In this document: in pieces, positions 31,904 to 41,667 of the stretch | Layout: every line of letters begins with the position of its first letter | Position numbering within the stretch: the first letter of the stretch is position 1 | Source of the DNA: Diacronema lutheri | Lineage: Eukaryota > Haptophyta > Pavlovophyceae > Pavlovales > Pavlovaceae | DNA length: 64,000 bases | Reading direction: 5' to 3' | Assembly: GCA_019448385.1 (NCBI GenBank) | Contig: JAGTXO010000011.1 | Span: 958,001 to 1,022,000, forward strand | The notes under the pieces: generated by a model | Databases searched by the model: none | Seen by the model: the letters and a program-made list of their open reading frames with translations, nothing else | Told to the model about the DNA's origin: nothing | Position numbers and translations under genes: made by a program

Positions 31904-34900
31904 CTAGCCGTTTCGGCCGCTGAGCCGGCGGGCGCCGCTCTCGCGCGCCGCGAGTGCGGGAGCGACTGGCGCGTAGGGAAAGAGCTGCGACTGCTCCCAG
32001 TCGGGCGCTGCGTCGCGCGCCGCGCGCACCTGCGTGCCCTCGCGCATCGCGGCGGGCACGGAGGAGCCCCAGCCCGCCGGTCGGTGCGCACGCTGATCGG
32101 CGGTCGGGTCATCGCGCCGCTCATCATCGCCCTCGCCGAACAGCAGCGCGAGCGCCTGCGCGGCCGGCAGCGGCTGCGGCTGCTGCGCGTCGGCGCCGCG
32201 CGCGCTCGAGGCGCTCGCGCCGCGCGCTCGCGCGGAGCCCGACTGCTGGGCGAGGCGCGCGTCATCGTCCGGTGGCGGTTCGCTCGGCACAGCCGGCGCG
32301 AGTGGCGGGCGCGACGCGTCGTACGAGGAGGGCGCGCCGCTGCCGCAGAGCGCTGGGCGGAGGAGCGGCTGAGCTGGCTGCGCCGCGCCGCCCGCGCGCC
32401 TTGCCCACGGAGCCTCGACCGTTCGCAGCGGCGGCACGGCGGGTGGCGCGCAGTGGGACGCAGCGGCGCGGGCGCGAGCAGGGCACGCGCCGTGGCCCTC
32501 CGCCTGCCCGACCTGCCAGTGCGGCAGCGCGGGCTCGGCGTGGCCCGCGCACAGCGCGTCACTGGCGTCACCGCCCGTCACCGCGAGCGCCGCCGCCGCT
32601 CCGACGCTCGCGCGCTCGCACGACGGGCGGCGCGGCCCGCCAGGCGCAGGCGCCGCCCCGGCCGCAAGGCGTGCGAGGGGCACGGCCGCGTCGGCGAAGC
32701 GGAGCGCGGCTGGCAAGCGCGCGCACGCGTCCGCACGCCGCACGTCGATCCGGCCGCACGCGCTGGGACCGACGAGCTCGCCCACGCTCCCCGCGCCATG
32801 CGACGCGGCCGGCCCGTCGGCGCGAGTCGACAGCGCATGCCCGCCATCATCCTCGCGCGCGCCCACCGCTCGGTCGAGGTCGCGCGCGCGCGCCGCCCGC
32901 GGATCGGGCGGCGGCGCGCCCGCGTCCGCGCGCACGTCGGCGCAGCTCGGCGCGCCGTGCGCGAGGAGGCGGCGCGCGGCGGCCGAGCCAAGCGCGTCAC
33001 GGCGCGGCAGCGCGCGTGCCGCCGCATCGCCGTCGGCGCCGGCGACGGCGCGCGCAGAGCGCGCGCGCGCCTCGTCGCGCGGCGGTCCTTCGCCCTCGCG
33101 GGCCGCTGCGGCCACCGCCTCGTCCACATCCGGCCCGACGCCATCGTGCAGCATGGCTTCCGCCGTGTGCTCGGCGGTCATCCGCAGGCGCAGCTCAAGC
33201 CAGCGTGGGCCGGCGCCGGATCCCGCGGTAGGCGCCGAGATCGACGGTGCGCGGCTCGCGACAAACTCGTAGATGTACTCGCCCGGGTACCTGCACTGGC
33301 CCGGGGGCGGCTCGTAGCGTGCACGTGGCGACTGCTCCGAGTCGTAGAGCAGGCCGTGAGAGAGCGCGGCGACGCCGTCGCCGTCGTACGCCGAGAGGAG
33401 AAGCCGCCCTTCGCCGCGCACCTCGAGCAGCTCGAGCGACTCGTGCCGGTGCACGGCGATTAGCGCGCGCGCACGCGCGGGCGCCTCGCCGCCGCCGCCA
33501 TCGCCGCCCAGCTCGAGGCGCGCGGGCGGCGCGGCGGCGATCGGCGCGTCGGGCAGCAGCAGCCGGCGCGTGAAGACGCGGCGGAACGCGTACACGCGGC
33601 GCGAGCGCGTCGGCGAGGGGAGCGGCGCGCTCGGCGCGTGCCGAAGGCTGAGCGCCGGCGCCGGCGGCGCGTGCGGCGTGGCTGAGCGCGCGCCTGCGTT
33701 GACCGCGTCCGGCATCGCGACGCTGGCGCGCTCGGGCTGGCCGGCGCCGTGCTCGGCGGGAGGGCTGGGCTGCCGGGGGCTGGGCTGTTGCGGGCTGGGC
33801 TGCAGGCTGCTGCTGCGACTGCCACGTACGCTGTGCGCCTCGGGGGCGGGCGCGGGCTGCGGCGGCGGAGCGGGCTGCGGCGGCGGAGCGGGCTGCGGCG
33901 GCGCAGCCCGCGCGCAGCTCCACAGCGTGGCTGCGTCGCCGTTCCCTGGCGCCCATTGTGCAGCCTCGACCGGCCCTGCCGGCGCGCGCGCAGCCACGCG
34001 CACAGGTGGCGCACGCTGCGTGGGTGGTGGCCGGGCGCCGAGCGCCGCGGCGAACGCGGGCTGCGGCACGTTCGGCTGCGCGCTCTGAGCTGCGGCGCCG
34101 GCCTCGCGGCCATGCTGCGAGCGCTCAATGTGGCTTGGCTGCGCCGCGCTGGCCGACGGCACGGCCGCGGTCGCGTGCTCTTCGCACGATCTCTCGTCGG
34201 CTGCCGAATGCTCGCGCGCGAGAGGCGCCGCGCCAGGCGCGCCCGCCGGGCCAAGCGGCCCGACACGAGCGGCGGCGGCCGCCGCGCGCTCATGCAGACT
34301 GGGCGGAGCGACCGACGGCGTGCCGCGCGGCGCAGCGTGCGCACGGCCGTGGCCCGCACCGTGCGCGCCATGCGCGCCCGCGCTCGAGCGCAACGCGGGC
34401 GGAGCGCCATCGGCCGGCGCGACGGGCTGCGGCGCGCCGGCGTCGAGGCCGGCATGCGCCGACCGAGCGCGCAGGAGCCACGAAAGCGACGCACCGCTCC
34501 CCGCCACGGTGCCCACCGGAGCGCTCGCGGGCGGCGGCACGGAAGGTTGCGCGGCCGCGCGCGACGCGCCTGGCGCGTCCAGCATCGCGAGCGAGGGCGG
34601 CGTGGCGCCCGCCGCGCCGGCGGGCGCAACCGGCGCCGCGCGCTCCGGCCTCGCCGAGCGCGGCTTTGGCGCGGGAAGCGCGTCTGCCGGCGGATTGGTG
34701 GCCGGATCGATTGGCACCGCCTCGGCGCACGCAGATACTGGCAAACACTGGCGCCGTGCCGGCGGTCGCGCCGCGCTTGCCGCCACCACGGCCGGATCAG
34801 CGGCGTCGGCGTCGGTCGCGGCCACGCGCGCACAGCCGGCGTGCGCGGGCGATGTGGCGCGGCCAGCGGTCGAGCACGACGCGCCGCCCTGCAGCAGCTG

Positions 34901-35023
34901 CTGGTAAAATGCGAGCTCGGACGCGTCGTGCTCGACCGCACGCGGCGTCGGTAGCTCGGGGAGGTCGTCGTCTCCGTCCCGTGGGGGCGGGTTCTGCACG
35001 AGCGGCCTCGCCTCGGCAGACAT
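31904..35023 (-). CDS. Low-complexity protein with one ordered domain, unknown function
   Basis: About 1039 residues in a single frame, from the Met in MSAEARPLVQ (another Met lies four codons upstream at 35035). The N-terminus is acidic (DGDDDLPELPTP) followed by EHDASELAFYQQLLQGG. Most of the rest is Ala/Pro/Arg/Gly low complexity with PPPQPAPPPQPA repeats. One ordered segment at about 470-640 has hydrophobic periodicity: VYAFRRVFTRRLLLPD, then ALIAVHRHESLELLEVRG, then CRYPGEYIYEFVASRAPS, then WLELRLRMTAEHTAEAMLHD. I do not recognise it. The open frame over 3 kb and this segment argue that it is real. Confidence 0.6.
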   Translation of the reverse strand: MSAEARPLVQNPPPRDGDDDLPELPTPRAVEHDASELAFYQQLLQGGASCSTAGRATSPAHAGCARVAATDADAADPAVVAASAARPPARRQCLPVSACAEAVPIDPATNPPADALPAPKPRSARPERAAPVAPAGAAGATPPSLAMLDAPGASRAAAQPSVPPPASAPVGTVAGSGASLSWLLRARSAHAGLDAGAPQPVAPADGAPPALRSSAGAHGAHGAGHGRAHAAPRGTPSVAPPSLHERAAAAAARVGPLGPAGAPGAAPLAREHSAADERSCEEHATAAVPSASAAQPSHIERSQHGREAGAAAQSAQPNVPQPAFAAALGARPPPTQRAPPVRVAARAPAGPVEAAQWAPGNGDAATLWSCARAAPPQPAPPPQPAPPPQPAPAPEAHSVRGSRSSSLQPSPQQPSPRQPSPPAEHGAGQPERASVAMPDAVNAGARSATPHAPPAPALSLRHAPSAPLPSPTRSRRVYAFRRVFTRRLLLPDAPIAAAPPARLELGGDGGGGEAPARARALIAVHRHESLELLEVRGEGRLLLSAYDGDGVAALSHGLLYDSEQSPRARYEPPPGQCRYPGEYIYEFVASRAPSISAPTAGSGAGPRWLELRLRMTAEHTAEAMLHDGVGPDVDEAVAAAAREGEGPPRDEARARSARAVAGADGDAAARALPRRDALGSAAARRLLAHGAPSCADVRADAGAPPPDPRAARARDLDRAVGAREDDGGHALSTRADGPAASHGAGSVGELVGPSACGRIDVRRADACARLPAALRFADAAVPLARLAAGAAPAPGGPRRPSCERASVGAAAALAVTGGDASDALCAGHAEPALPHWQVGQAEGHGACPARARAAASHCAPPAVPPLRTVEAPWARRAGGAAQPAQPLLRPALCGSGAPSSYDASRPPLAPAVPSEPPPDDDARLAQQSGSARARGASASSARGADAQQPQPLPAAQALALLFGEGDDERRDDPTADQRAHRPAGWGSSVPAAMREGTQVRAARDAAPDWEQSQLFPYAPVAPALAARESGARRLSGRNG

Positions 35024-35141
35024 TGCGCTCTGCAACGGTCATTACAGTATTCAGTGAGCGGTGAACCCGGTGCTTCTTGTCGCGACTTCAGTGACGGACA
35101 GACAGCCAGCCCACAGCGCCAACCGCCGCCGGCCGAGCGCG

Positions 35142-37366
35142 TCAGTCGACCGCCGCGCCCGTCGCGACCATTCGGTCAGGCAGCCGGCTGCCGATCGCGC
35201 CGGCCGCCGCGGCCGCGCGGCGCGCCGCGTCGGCCGCGTCGGCTTGCCTGCGGCGCGCGGCCTTGCCGCCCTTGGCGCCCGCGGCGAGGCCGCCGCCGCC
35301 AACGCCGCCCTTGCCAAGGTCGCCGCCCGTCACCGCGCGCACGCCCTCCTGCGCGTCGAAGCGCGAGTCCTTGACGTAGCGCTCGGCGGTGATCGGCCGG
35401 CGGCCGGCGGCGTGGAGGGCGAGCTCTTCATCAGTGGGCGCATCGGCGCCGGCGAAGCGCAGCTCGTCGTGCGATTCGAGGCCGTCGGGCGGCGTCGTCC
35501 AGTGTCGCAGCTTGCCACCGACCAGGTCCTTGAGCATGATGCGCGCGGCGCGCGATGTGTCAATCGCGCCACCTTTGGTCGTAAAGGAATGCACGAGACC
35601 ATAAGCAATCAGCAGCTCGTGCGCGGGTGAGAGCGGCTCCGGGTCGTCGCCGTCGAGCCGGAGCGCGAGCGTGAGCGCGTACGTGCGCTCGAGCTCGCGG
35701 CGCGGCACGCGCGAGACGAGCTCGTCGAGCGCGGGCGCCGGGTCGCGCAGCTGGTCGATGGGCAGCACGCCGTCGCAGAGCATCTGCGCCTTGGAGCCGG
35801 CGAGCGCGGGAAAGACGAGGCCCGGGCAGTCGCAGATGCGAAGCTCCGGCTCGTCCGGGCAGCTCAACGTCTGGAAGTGCTTCGTCTTGCCCGGCGTGGC
35901 CGAGACGCTCACCTTCTTGTCGGCGACGAGTGTGTTGATCGTACTCGACTTACCCACATTCGGGTAACCGACGAATCCGACGTTGAAGCGGTACGGGCGG
36001 GAGGAGGCGGGCGCGCCGCCCGCGACGGAGACCGAGTCGTCCTCCGCCACGTGCCGCTGCGGGCAGACCTCGAGCAGCAGGCGGAGCAGCTCGTCGCGAC
36101 TGTACACGTGCTCGGCGGCGAACGGAAGACACGGCGGTGCACGGTCGGCCTCGGGCGCGCCGGGCTCGGCGGCGGGGGCCGTCGCGCTCGGCTCGCCGTC
36201 GACGGGCTGCCGCCACGACGGCGCCGGCTCGTCGCCGCCGTTCTCGCGCGCGTCGGCCGGCCGGCCGAGCGGCTCGGCGTCGCCGAGCGCGCGCAGGGCG
36301 GCCGCGTACTGGCGCTGCGCGGCGACCATCTCCTCCTCGGCCTTGAGCGCGGAGAAGAAGACGAAGCGCACGCCGCGCTGCGCAAAGTAGGCCGCCCAGC
36401 GCGCGCGCAGCTCCGCCGGGAGCAGGTCCGCCTTGTTGAGCAGCAGCAGCGAGCGCTTGGCCAACCTGCCGACGGTGCCCGCGGAGAGAGGCGAGGCCAC
36501 GCGCGCCGCGCGCTCGTCGCCGTCGGCGGGCGGAGCGGCGGCAGCGGCGCCCGGCGGCGGCGTCTCGGTACCGTCCACTACCCCGTCTCCGTCGCCCTCT
36601 GCCTCCTCGCCGACGGCCGGCAGCGGCGCGCGCGGCTGGGCGGGCGCGAGCGGGCCGGGCAGCTCTGCGACGTATTCGTCGAGATCGTCGCATTTGAAGA
36701 AGAGCGGGTTGCGCGCGTCGACGATCTGCACGACGAGGTCGGAGCGCTCGAGCACGCGCCACAGCTGCCGCCACACCTCCAAGTTGCGCTCGAACGGCGT
36801 GAGCAGCGCGCCCGACTCCTGCGCGCCGCGGCCCGGCGGCGGAGGCGCGCGCGCGCGCGCGCGCGCGCGGCGGGTGTCGCGTGAGCAGCCGGCCGGCGCG
36901 CGGCGCGCGCGCGCGCGCGCGCGCGCACCTCCATATTGGCGAGCCCGCGGCGCCACTCGAGGAACGCTGCGTGCTCGAGCTGCGTGAGCTCCTCCGCGGT
37001 CGTGGCCACGCCCCAGCGCGGCCGGCGCGGCACGCGCAGCAGCGCCTGGTGCACAGGTGCGCGCTCGGCGCGCGCGCTCTGCACGACGGCCGACTTGAGG
37101 ATGACGGTGTGCGCCCGCTCCGTCGCGGTGAAGTCAGTGTTCGCCATCGTCGCCTGCGCCATGAAGTCCTCGAGGTCGTCGCAGTCGGTGACGGAGCGGA
37201 GCTTGCTCTTGCCGCGCTCCCACTCCGCCGTCTCGTCGGTGCGCGCGACGAGCTGGTGCACGCGTTGGACGGCGCGCTGCTGGTTGGCAAGCGCCTTACC
37301 GAGGTGGCTCTCCGACCCCTTCTTCGGCTTGCCCTTGCTCCCGCGCTCCTGCCCGCGCTTGAGCAT
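35142..37366 (-). CDS. LSG1: Large subunit GTPase 1 (60S ribosome export and maturation)
   Basis: Two exons (36929-37366 and 35142-36818) give 704 residues; the intron 36819-36928 is GAG|GTGCGC ... GCGCAG|GAG, phase 0. LSG1 releases the export adaptor NMD3 from cytoplasmic pre-60S subunits. The N-terminus (LGKALANQQRAV) is family-like. The GTPase is circularly permuted: LTPFERNLEVWRQLWRVLER and VDARNPLFF come first, then G4 (LLNKADLLP), then after an insert G1 (GYPNVGKSS), the switch region SVSATPGKTKHFQTL and G3 (DCPGLVFP). A C-terminal helical part (HELLIAYGLVHSFTTKGGAID) follows. The tail is Lys/Arg/Ala-rich. An Ala/Asp insert between G4 and G1 is longer than usual. Confidence 0.95.
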
Positions 37367-37699
37367 GGGGCCTCGAGGCGGACGTCCGCACCACGTGCAG
37401 CCCAGTGACGGTGACACGGCCAGTCACAGTTGTGGGTATGAGTATACTAACGGCGCTTACGTCAGGACAGCGGGGTCAGCACCAGCTGCGGGGGAATCGA
37501 GTAGCCACCAATGTCGTCGATCCCCGCGCATCCCGGTCACCAGCGAGTATTGAACTGTGACTGGCCTGCCGTGGCGACGGGCTTGTGGACACGACGGTGA
37601 TTCCATGCCGTCGTCACGATCTCAGACAGACGTTCCTATGTACCTGTGAACGCCCTCTGCCAAGTGCATCACCATTCGTCACCGCCGCTCGGCGCGCAC
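37367..37699. other. Intergenic region between two minus-strand genes
   Basis: 333 bp holding the LSG1 promoter side and the myotubularin 3' end. It is less GC-rich than the genes around it. I see no repeat or RNA gene. Confidence 0.5.
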
Positions 37700-39953
37700 T
37701 CAAAGGTGCTCTCTGCGGTGGCGCTCGCCCAACGCGCGGTCGGCCATGTCGCGCACGTCGTCGCGGTGGACCGTGTGCGGCCCGCGGCTGTAGTACGCCT
37801 TGAAGACCTCGAGCGTGCAGCCCGACAGGTCGACAGCGAGCGCACCCGGCGTGCCCTGCGGGTCGTAGAACGGGTTGACGAACCCTCGCTCCGCGGGCGC
37901 GTCGAGCAGGTCGCTCCACAGAGAGCGCGTGCGCGAGGGCAGCTGGGCGCGCGCGCGCAGCAGGTGCGTGTCGAGGAGGAAAGTGCCGTACTGCGCCGAG
38001 AAGACATGCTGCAGCACCGTTGCGAGGAAGAGCTGCGAGAACTCGAAGGCGCGCGGGCAGCACAGCGTGAGCTGCCACACGCAGTCGACGAACTGCACGA
38101 ACACCGGACTCTGCTGCTCCTCCGATGCACCCGGAGTCGGTGCGCCGCCGGCCGCGCCGCCGAGCGCGGGCGCGTGCGCGTGTACGGCCGAGCCGTGCCG
38201 GAGCGCAAAATGGTGGCCAAACGAGAGCCACTCCTGCACGCGGAGGGAGGGAGGGATGGGGGGGGGGGGGGGGGGGGGGGGCAACGCGCGCGCGCCCGCG
38301 CGGGGCGCGCGCACGTTCCCGCGGCGCGGCGTGGGCATGGACGGCGAACGTGTGCGGCCGCGCGGGCCGGAGGGCGGCGCACGAAGTCGCGCGCGGCACG
38401 CGGCGGCGCGGCGCGCGCGCCTTCTCGACGAGCACGGCAAAGCCGCGCAGCGTGCGGAAGTACGGGTCGAGCTGCAGCTGCGCGAGCGCGGTGATCTGCG
38501 AGGTGCGGTCCCATCCGTCCGAGCAGTGCACGAGCACCGAACGATGTTCGAGCACGAGCTGCACGACCGCGCGCGCGCCGCGCAGCACCGCCTGGACGTG
38601 CTCGAGCCAGCCGCAGCCGCTCAGCTCGCGCAGCCATTCGGCCGCGCCCTCGCCACGCGGCTCGAGCGCGGTGAGGAGCCGGCGCATCGACTCGCGCATC
38701 ACGTGAATGTTCTGGATGTCGACGAAGCGCAGGAGTGTGCGCTGGTAGTTGGCCGCGCTCTCGTACCCCTTGCCGTTCAGCACGTTCGCCTCGGCGTTGA
38801 GACGCGGCCGGCAGTCGACGATCGCGAGCGTGTCGCACTCCGGGTTGGTCTCGAGCAGCGCGCAGAGCAGCCGCTCGTCGTGCACGGAGCGCTTGCCGTT
38901 GATGCCGACGAGTGGCTGCCCCGCGCGCGAGATGGACGCGAAGCTGTGCGGGTCCTTCCAGCACAGCGCCGGGAAGCGGCCCGACGCGCGGAACGCGGCG
39001 GACGCGCTCAGAGCCTCGTCGTCGATCGCCTTGGGCACGACGATCGCGGGCGGATACGAGGCGCACAGCGCGTACTGCCTGTTCGCCTCGCACACGCGCC
39101 AGCACGAGAGCGGGTTGAGCAAGCCCTGCCGGTGGAACTCCGCCTGCGCGTCGTACACCGCCCAGCCGTCGTCGCGCGCGCCGCCGAGCGCGGCCGCGTG
39201 CGCGCTCGCAAAGGACGCGTCGACGGTGCACTGGGCGCGCAGCTGGCGAAGCAGCTCGGTGACGCGCGAGACGAGCGCGTCCGTCGCCTGCAATCGCAGC
39301 GCGGGCCGCGCGTTCACGCGGCAGTGCACGTCCAGCCGCTGCCCGAGCCCCTGCCCGCCGTGCTCGGACACGAGCGCGTGCGGCGCGTGCGCGCGCCGCA
39401 GCCGGCTGACGGCGTGCACGTGCACGGCGAGCGCGCGCACGTGCGGCGCGGCATGCGCCTCGACGAGCACGCGGTGATTCGTCAGGAACAGTGCGCACGC
39501 GCACGGTCCGCTCGCGTCGGACACATCGAGCACGGTCGGCTCGTGAAGGACCACGCGCTCGCCGGCGAGGAGCGGCGTCGCCGGCGCGCCGGCTGGCGCG
39601 CGCGCCGAGCCGGCGGGCTGCGGCTGCGGCTGCGGCTGCCACTGCCATTGCGGCGCGGGTGCGGACGCTATGGGCGCACCGTCGCCGCCCAGCGAGACAC
39701 GCCGCGGTGGCTCGGGCGAGGGCGTGACGAGCGCGGGCTCCGCGCCCGCGGTCACGTGGCCCGCGCGCAGCCCAAGTTCGCCAAACGCGTGCGCGAGCGA
39801 GCGGTCGCCGGCGGTGCAGGCGCTCGGTGACGGGACAGCTCCCAGCTGCTCCGCCTCGCTCGATCTGGCGCGCACGGTGGGCGCCGGCGGGGAGTGCGGC
39901 TCGTCCTGCGGACCCCCTCCGAGCACCCCGAGGGGATCGAAGGAGAGCGCCAT
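37700..39953 (-). CDS. Myotubularin-family phosphoinositide 3-phosphatase
   Basis: Two exons (38421-39953 and 37700-38233) give 688 residues. The enzyme removes the 3-phosphate from PI3P and PI(3,5)P2 on endosomal membranes. The first 110 residues are low complexity with a WQWQPQPQPQ stretch. A PH-GRAM-like part spans about 115-245 (LLAGERVVLHEPTVLDV, then CALFLTNHRVLVEAH). The phosphatase domain has CEANRQYALCASYP, FRASGRFPALCW, the active-site CSDGWDRT (Cys477, Arg483, so catalytically competent) and across the intron VLVEKEWLSFGHHF, a near-invariant family motif. The intron 38234-38420 is GC-AG (AAG|GCGCGC) and contains a long poly-pyrimidine tract. Start codons of this gene and the small plus-strand gene are 33 bases apart. 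Confidence 0.93.
38258..38281 (+). repeat. Poly-G tract, 24 G (poly-C in the myotubularin intron)
   Basis: In the sense strand of the myotubularin gene this is a run of 24 C that begins about 25 bases before the 3' splice site, where a polypyrimidine tract is expected. Confidence 0.9.
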
Positions 39954-39986
39954 CCTTTGCGCCGCTTCGCCGCGTACAGGAGCGCG

Positions 39987-40151
39987 ATGGCGCCGCGCAA
40001 CTTTGACGCGGGGGTCGTTTGGGGTCTCTACATGTCGGCGCTCATTGTCGCGTCCGTGAGCACCCTGCTCGCCGTCATGTTCACCTTCACGACGATCGTC
40101 GACAGTCTCACGACGCACATGGACACGGCACACGGCGCGGCCGCCGAATGA
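39987..40151 (+). CDS. Small single-span membrane protein, 54 residues
   Basis: From ATG 39987 (MAPRNFDAGVVWGLYMSALI) to TGA at 40151. One long hydrophobic helix spans about residues 10-38 (LIVASVSTLLAVMFTFTTIV) with a short charged N-terminus and a polar C-terminal tail. I do not recognise the family; it could be a small organelle membrane subunit. Support is the clear helix, a sensible start and head-to-head placement with the myotubularin gene. No homology can be claimed. Confidence 0.55.
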   Translation: MAPRNFDAGVVWGLYMSALIVASVSTLLAVMFTFTTIVDSLTTHMDTAHGAAAE

Positions 40152-40852
40152 GGTGGCCAGCGTCGGCGGGTCGGCGCGGCACAGCTCATCCGCCTCGAGC
40201 CCGCGTGGGCGTGTGGAGCATCCGTCGAGCTCGCGCGCACAAGACCGTCGCCTCGACCTCGCGGTGTGAGCCCGCGTGAGGGTTGCTCCGCGTGAGGGTT
40301 GCTCCGCACACGAACGCGGGCCAGAAGCAGACGATCTGCGCGTCGGGCGCCTTCGGTGCGCGCATGAGCGGATTGTCCGCCTCGAGCCTTCGCGGGCGAG
40401 CCCGTGTGGGCGAGCCTGCGCGGGCGAGCCTGCGCGAGCAGTGCAGCGTGCTCTGGCGCCGGCTCGTGAATTGTGGGCATGCTGCTCACGCGGAGCATTT
40501 TCACGCCAACGTCGGCCGTGGCCGTCGCGACACGCGCACGGAACGCGCCGACAGCCTGGGCGTCTATATTCACATTCCACGGCTCGGCCACCCACGGCTC
40601 TCCCGGCCCCGAGTGGCCTACGAGGACTGCTCCTTGCTTCGAGCCACCCAGGCTCAGGCGCGCGCGAAGCCGACGGCGATTGAGATACTGCGCGACTGAG
40701 TCTGAGCGCAGAGGCCTGAGAGCCAGATCGATGCCGCCCGAGCGGGCGAGCTCGACGCCACGCGCGCTGCCCTGTCTGCGCGAACGGCGGCGGTTGGGCG
40801 AGCGCGCGCGTCCCATCCCTACGCGCGCTGGTCGGCGCGCCGCGCATCGCGC
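40152..40852. other. Intergenic region with short direct repeats
   Basis: About 700 bp between the small membrane protein and the stop of plastid L11. It contains two adjacent 16-bp copies of GCGTGAGGGTTGCTCC (around 40275-40306) and several GGGCGAGCC-type repeats (around 40390-40435). Open frames across it on both strands have arginine-rich composition and no motif I know, so I leave them out. It may hold an unrecognised gene or decayed element. Confidence 0.5.
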
Positions 40853-41419
40853 CTACTCGGAGATCGTGATGCCCATGTTTTTGGCGGTGCCCGCGACGAT
40901 CTTCATCGCAGCCTCAATGTTTTTCGTGTTGAGGTCCGGGATCTTGACCTTGGCGATCTCCTCGAGCTGCGCCTTTGTGATCGAGCCCACCTTATCCCTC
41001 TGCGGCTGTGCCGAGCCCTTCTGCACGCCAGCCGCCTTGTTGATGAGCACGGACGCGGGCGGCGTCTTCAGGACGAAGGTGAACGAGCGGTCCTCATACA
41101 CGGTGATCTCCGCGGGGATGATCATGCCGGGCTGGTCGGATGTGCGTGCGTTGTACTCCTTGCAAAACATCACGATGTTCACGCCCGCGGAACCGAGCGC
41201 CGGGCCGACCGGCGGCGCCGGGTTGGCCTTGCCCGCGGGCAGCGCGAGCTTAATGATGCGCGTGACCTTCTTGCCACCCATGAGCACGTCGCAGCGCGAG
41301 ACGGCGGGCCGCTGCACGCGCGAGCGCGCGAGCGGCGCGCCAGCCGACAGCCACGCGCCCGCCGGCTGAGCGATGAGCGCCGCGAGGGCGGCGAGCCGCA
41401 CTGCCAAGGAGAACGCCAT
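40853..41419 (-). CDS. rpl11: Plastid 50S ribosomal protein L11, nuclear-encoded
   Basis: A 188-residue single-exon protein. L11 forms the GTPase-associated centre of the large ribosomal subunit with 23S rRNA. The core from about residue 48 is a textbook bacterial-type L11: [20 protein letters not shown], then [15 protein letters not shown], then the C-terminal rRNA-binding helices [16 protein letters not shown] and GTAKNMGI. The first 46 residues are a leader: a hydrophobic signal-like part ([20 protein letters not shown]) ending in GAW, then a Ser/Arg-rich transit-like part. This bipartite form indicates import into a plastid with extra membranes. Its start is 248 bp from that of the divergent CNOT1 gene. 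Confidence 0.96.
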   Translation of the reverse strand: MAFSLAVRLAALAALIAQPAGAWLSAGAPLARSRVQRPAVSRCDVLMGGKKVTRIIKLALPAGKANPAPPVGPALGSAGVNIVMFCKEYNARTSDQPGMIIPAEITVYEDRSFTFVLKTPPASVLINKAAGVQKGSAQPQRDKVGSITKAQLEEIAKVKIPDLNTKNIEAAMKIVAGTAKNMGITISE

Positions 41420-41667
41420 CGAAGGCAGTCGACCAGCTGCCCCTCTTGGCCGGGCGCGTCGCGTGGAGAGGGAGGCCCTCGTAAAAGGGCTTTTCCAAGC
41501 ACCTTTTCAGCTTTTCTCTTCTCATCGCGTGCCGTTCAAATGGCGCGACACTGGTCCGTCCGGATCGCTCCCGGACAAGAGAGAAGACAGGCTGCCAAGC
41601 ACAAAAGGCCCCTCTTTGCTCTGAGCGCAGCGAGGCTCCGGGCGAGGCGCGCGCAGCGCCGCGGCCG
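41420..41667. promoter_or_regulatory. Shared divergent promoter region of rpl11 and CNOT1
   Basis: 248 bp between the two divergent start codons. It is less GC-rich than the surroundings, with CTTTT-type pyrimidine stretches around 41490-41520. No TATA-like box is certain. The function is inferred from position only. Confidence 0.5.

Noticed and set aside
40028-40816. 262-residue minus-strand open frame between the small membrane protein and rpl11
   Set aside because: It overlaps the small plus-strand gene, has no recognised motif and a biased composition; kept only as an unassigned region.
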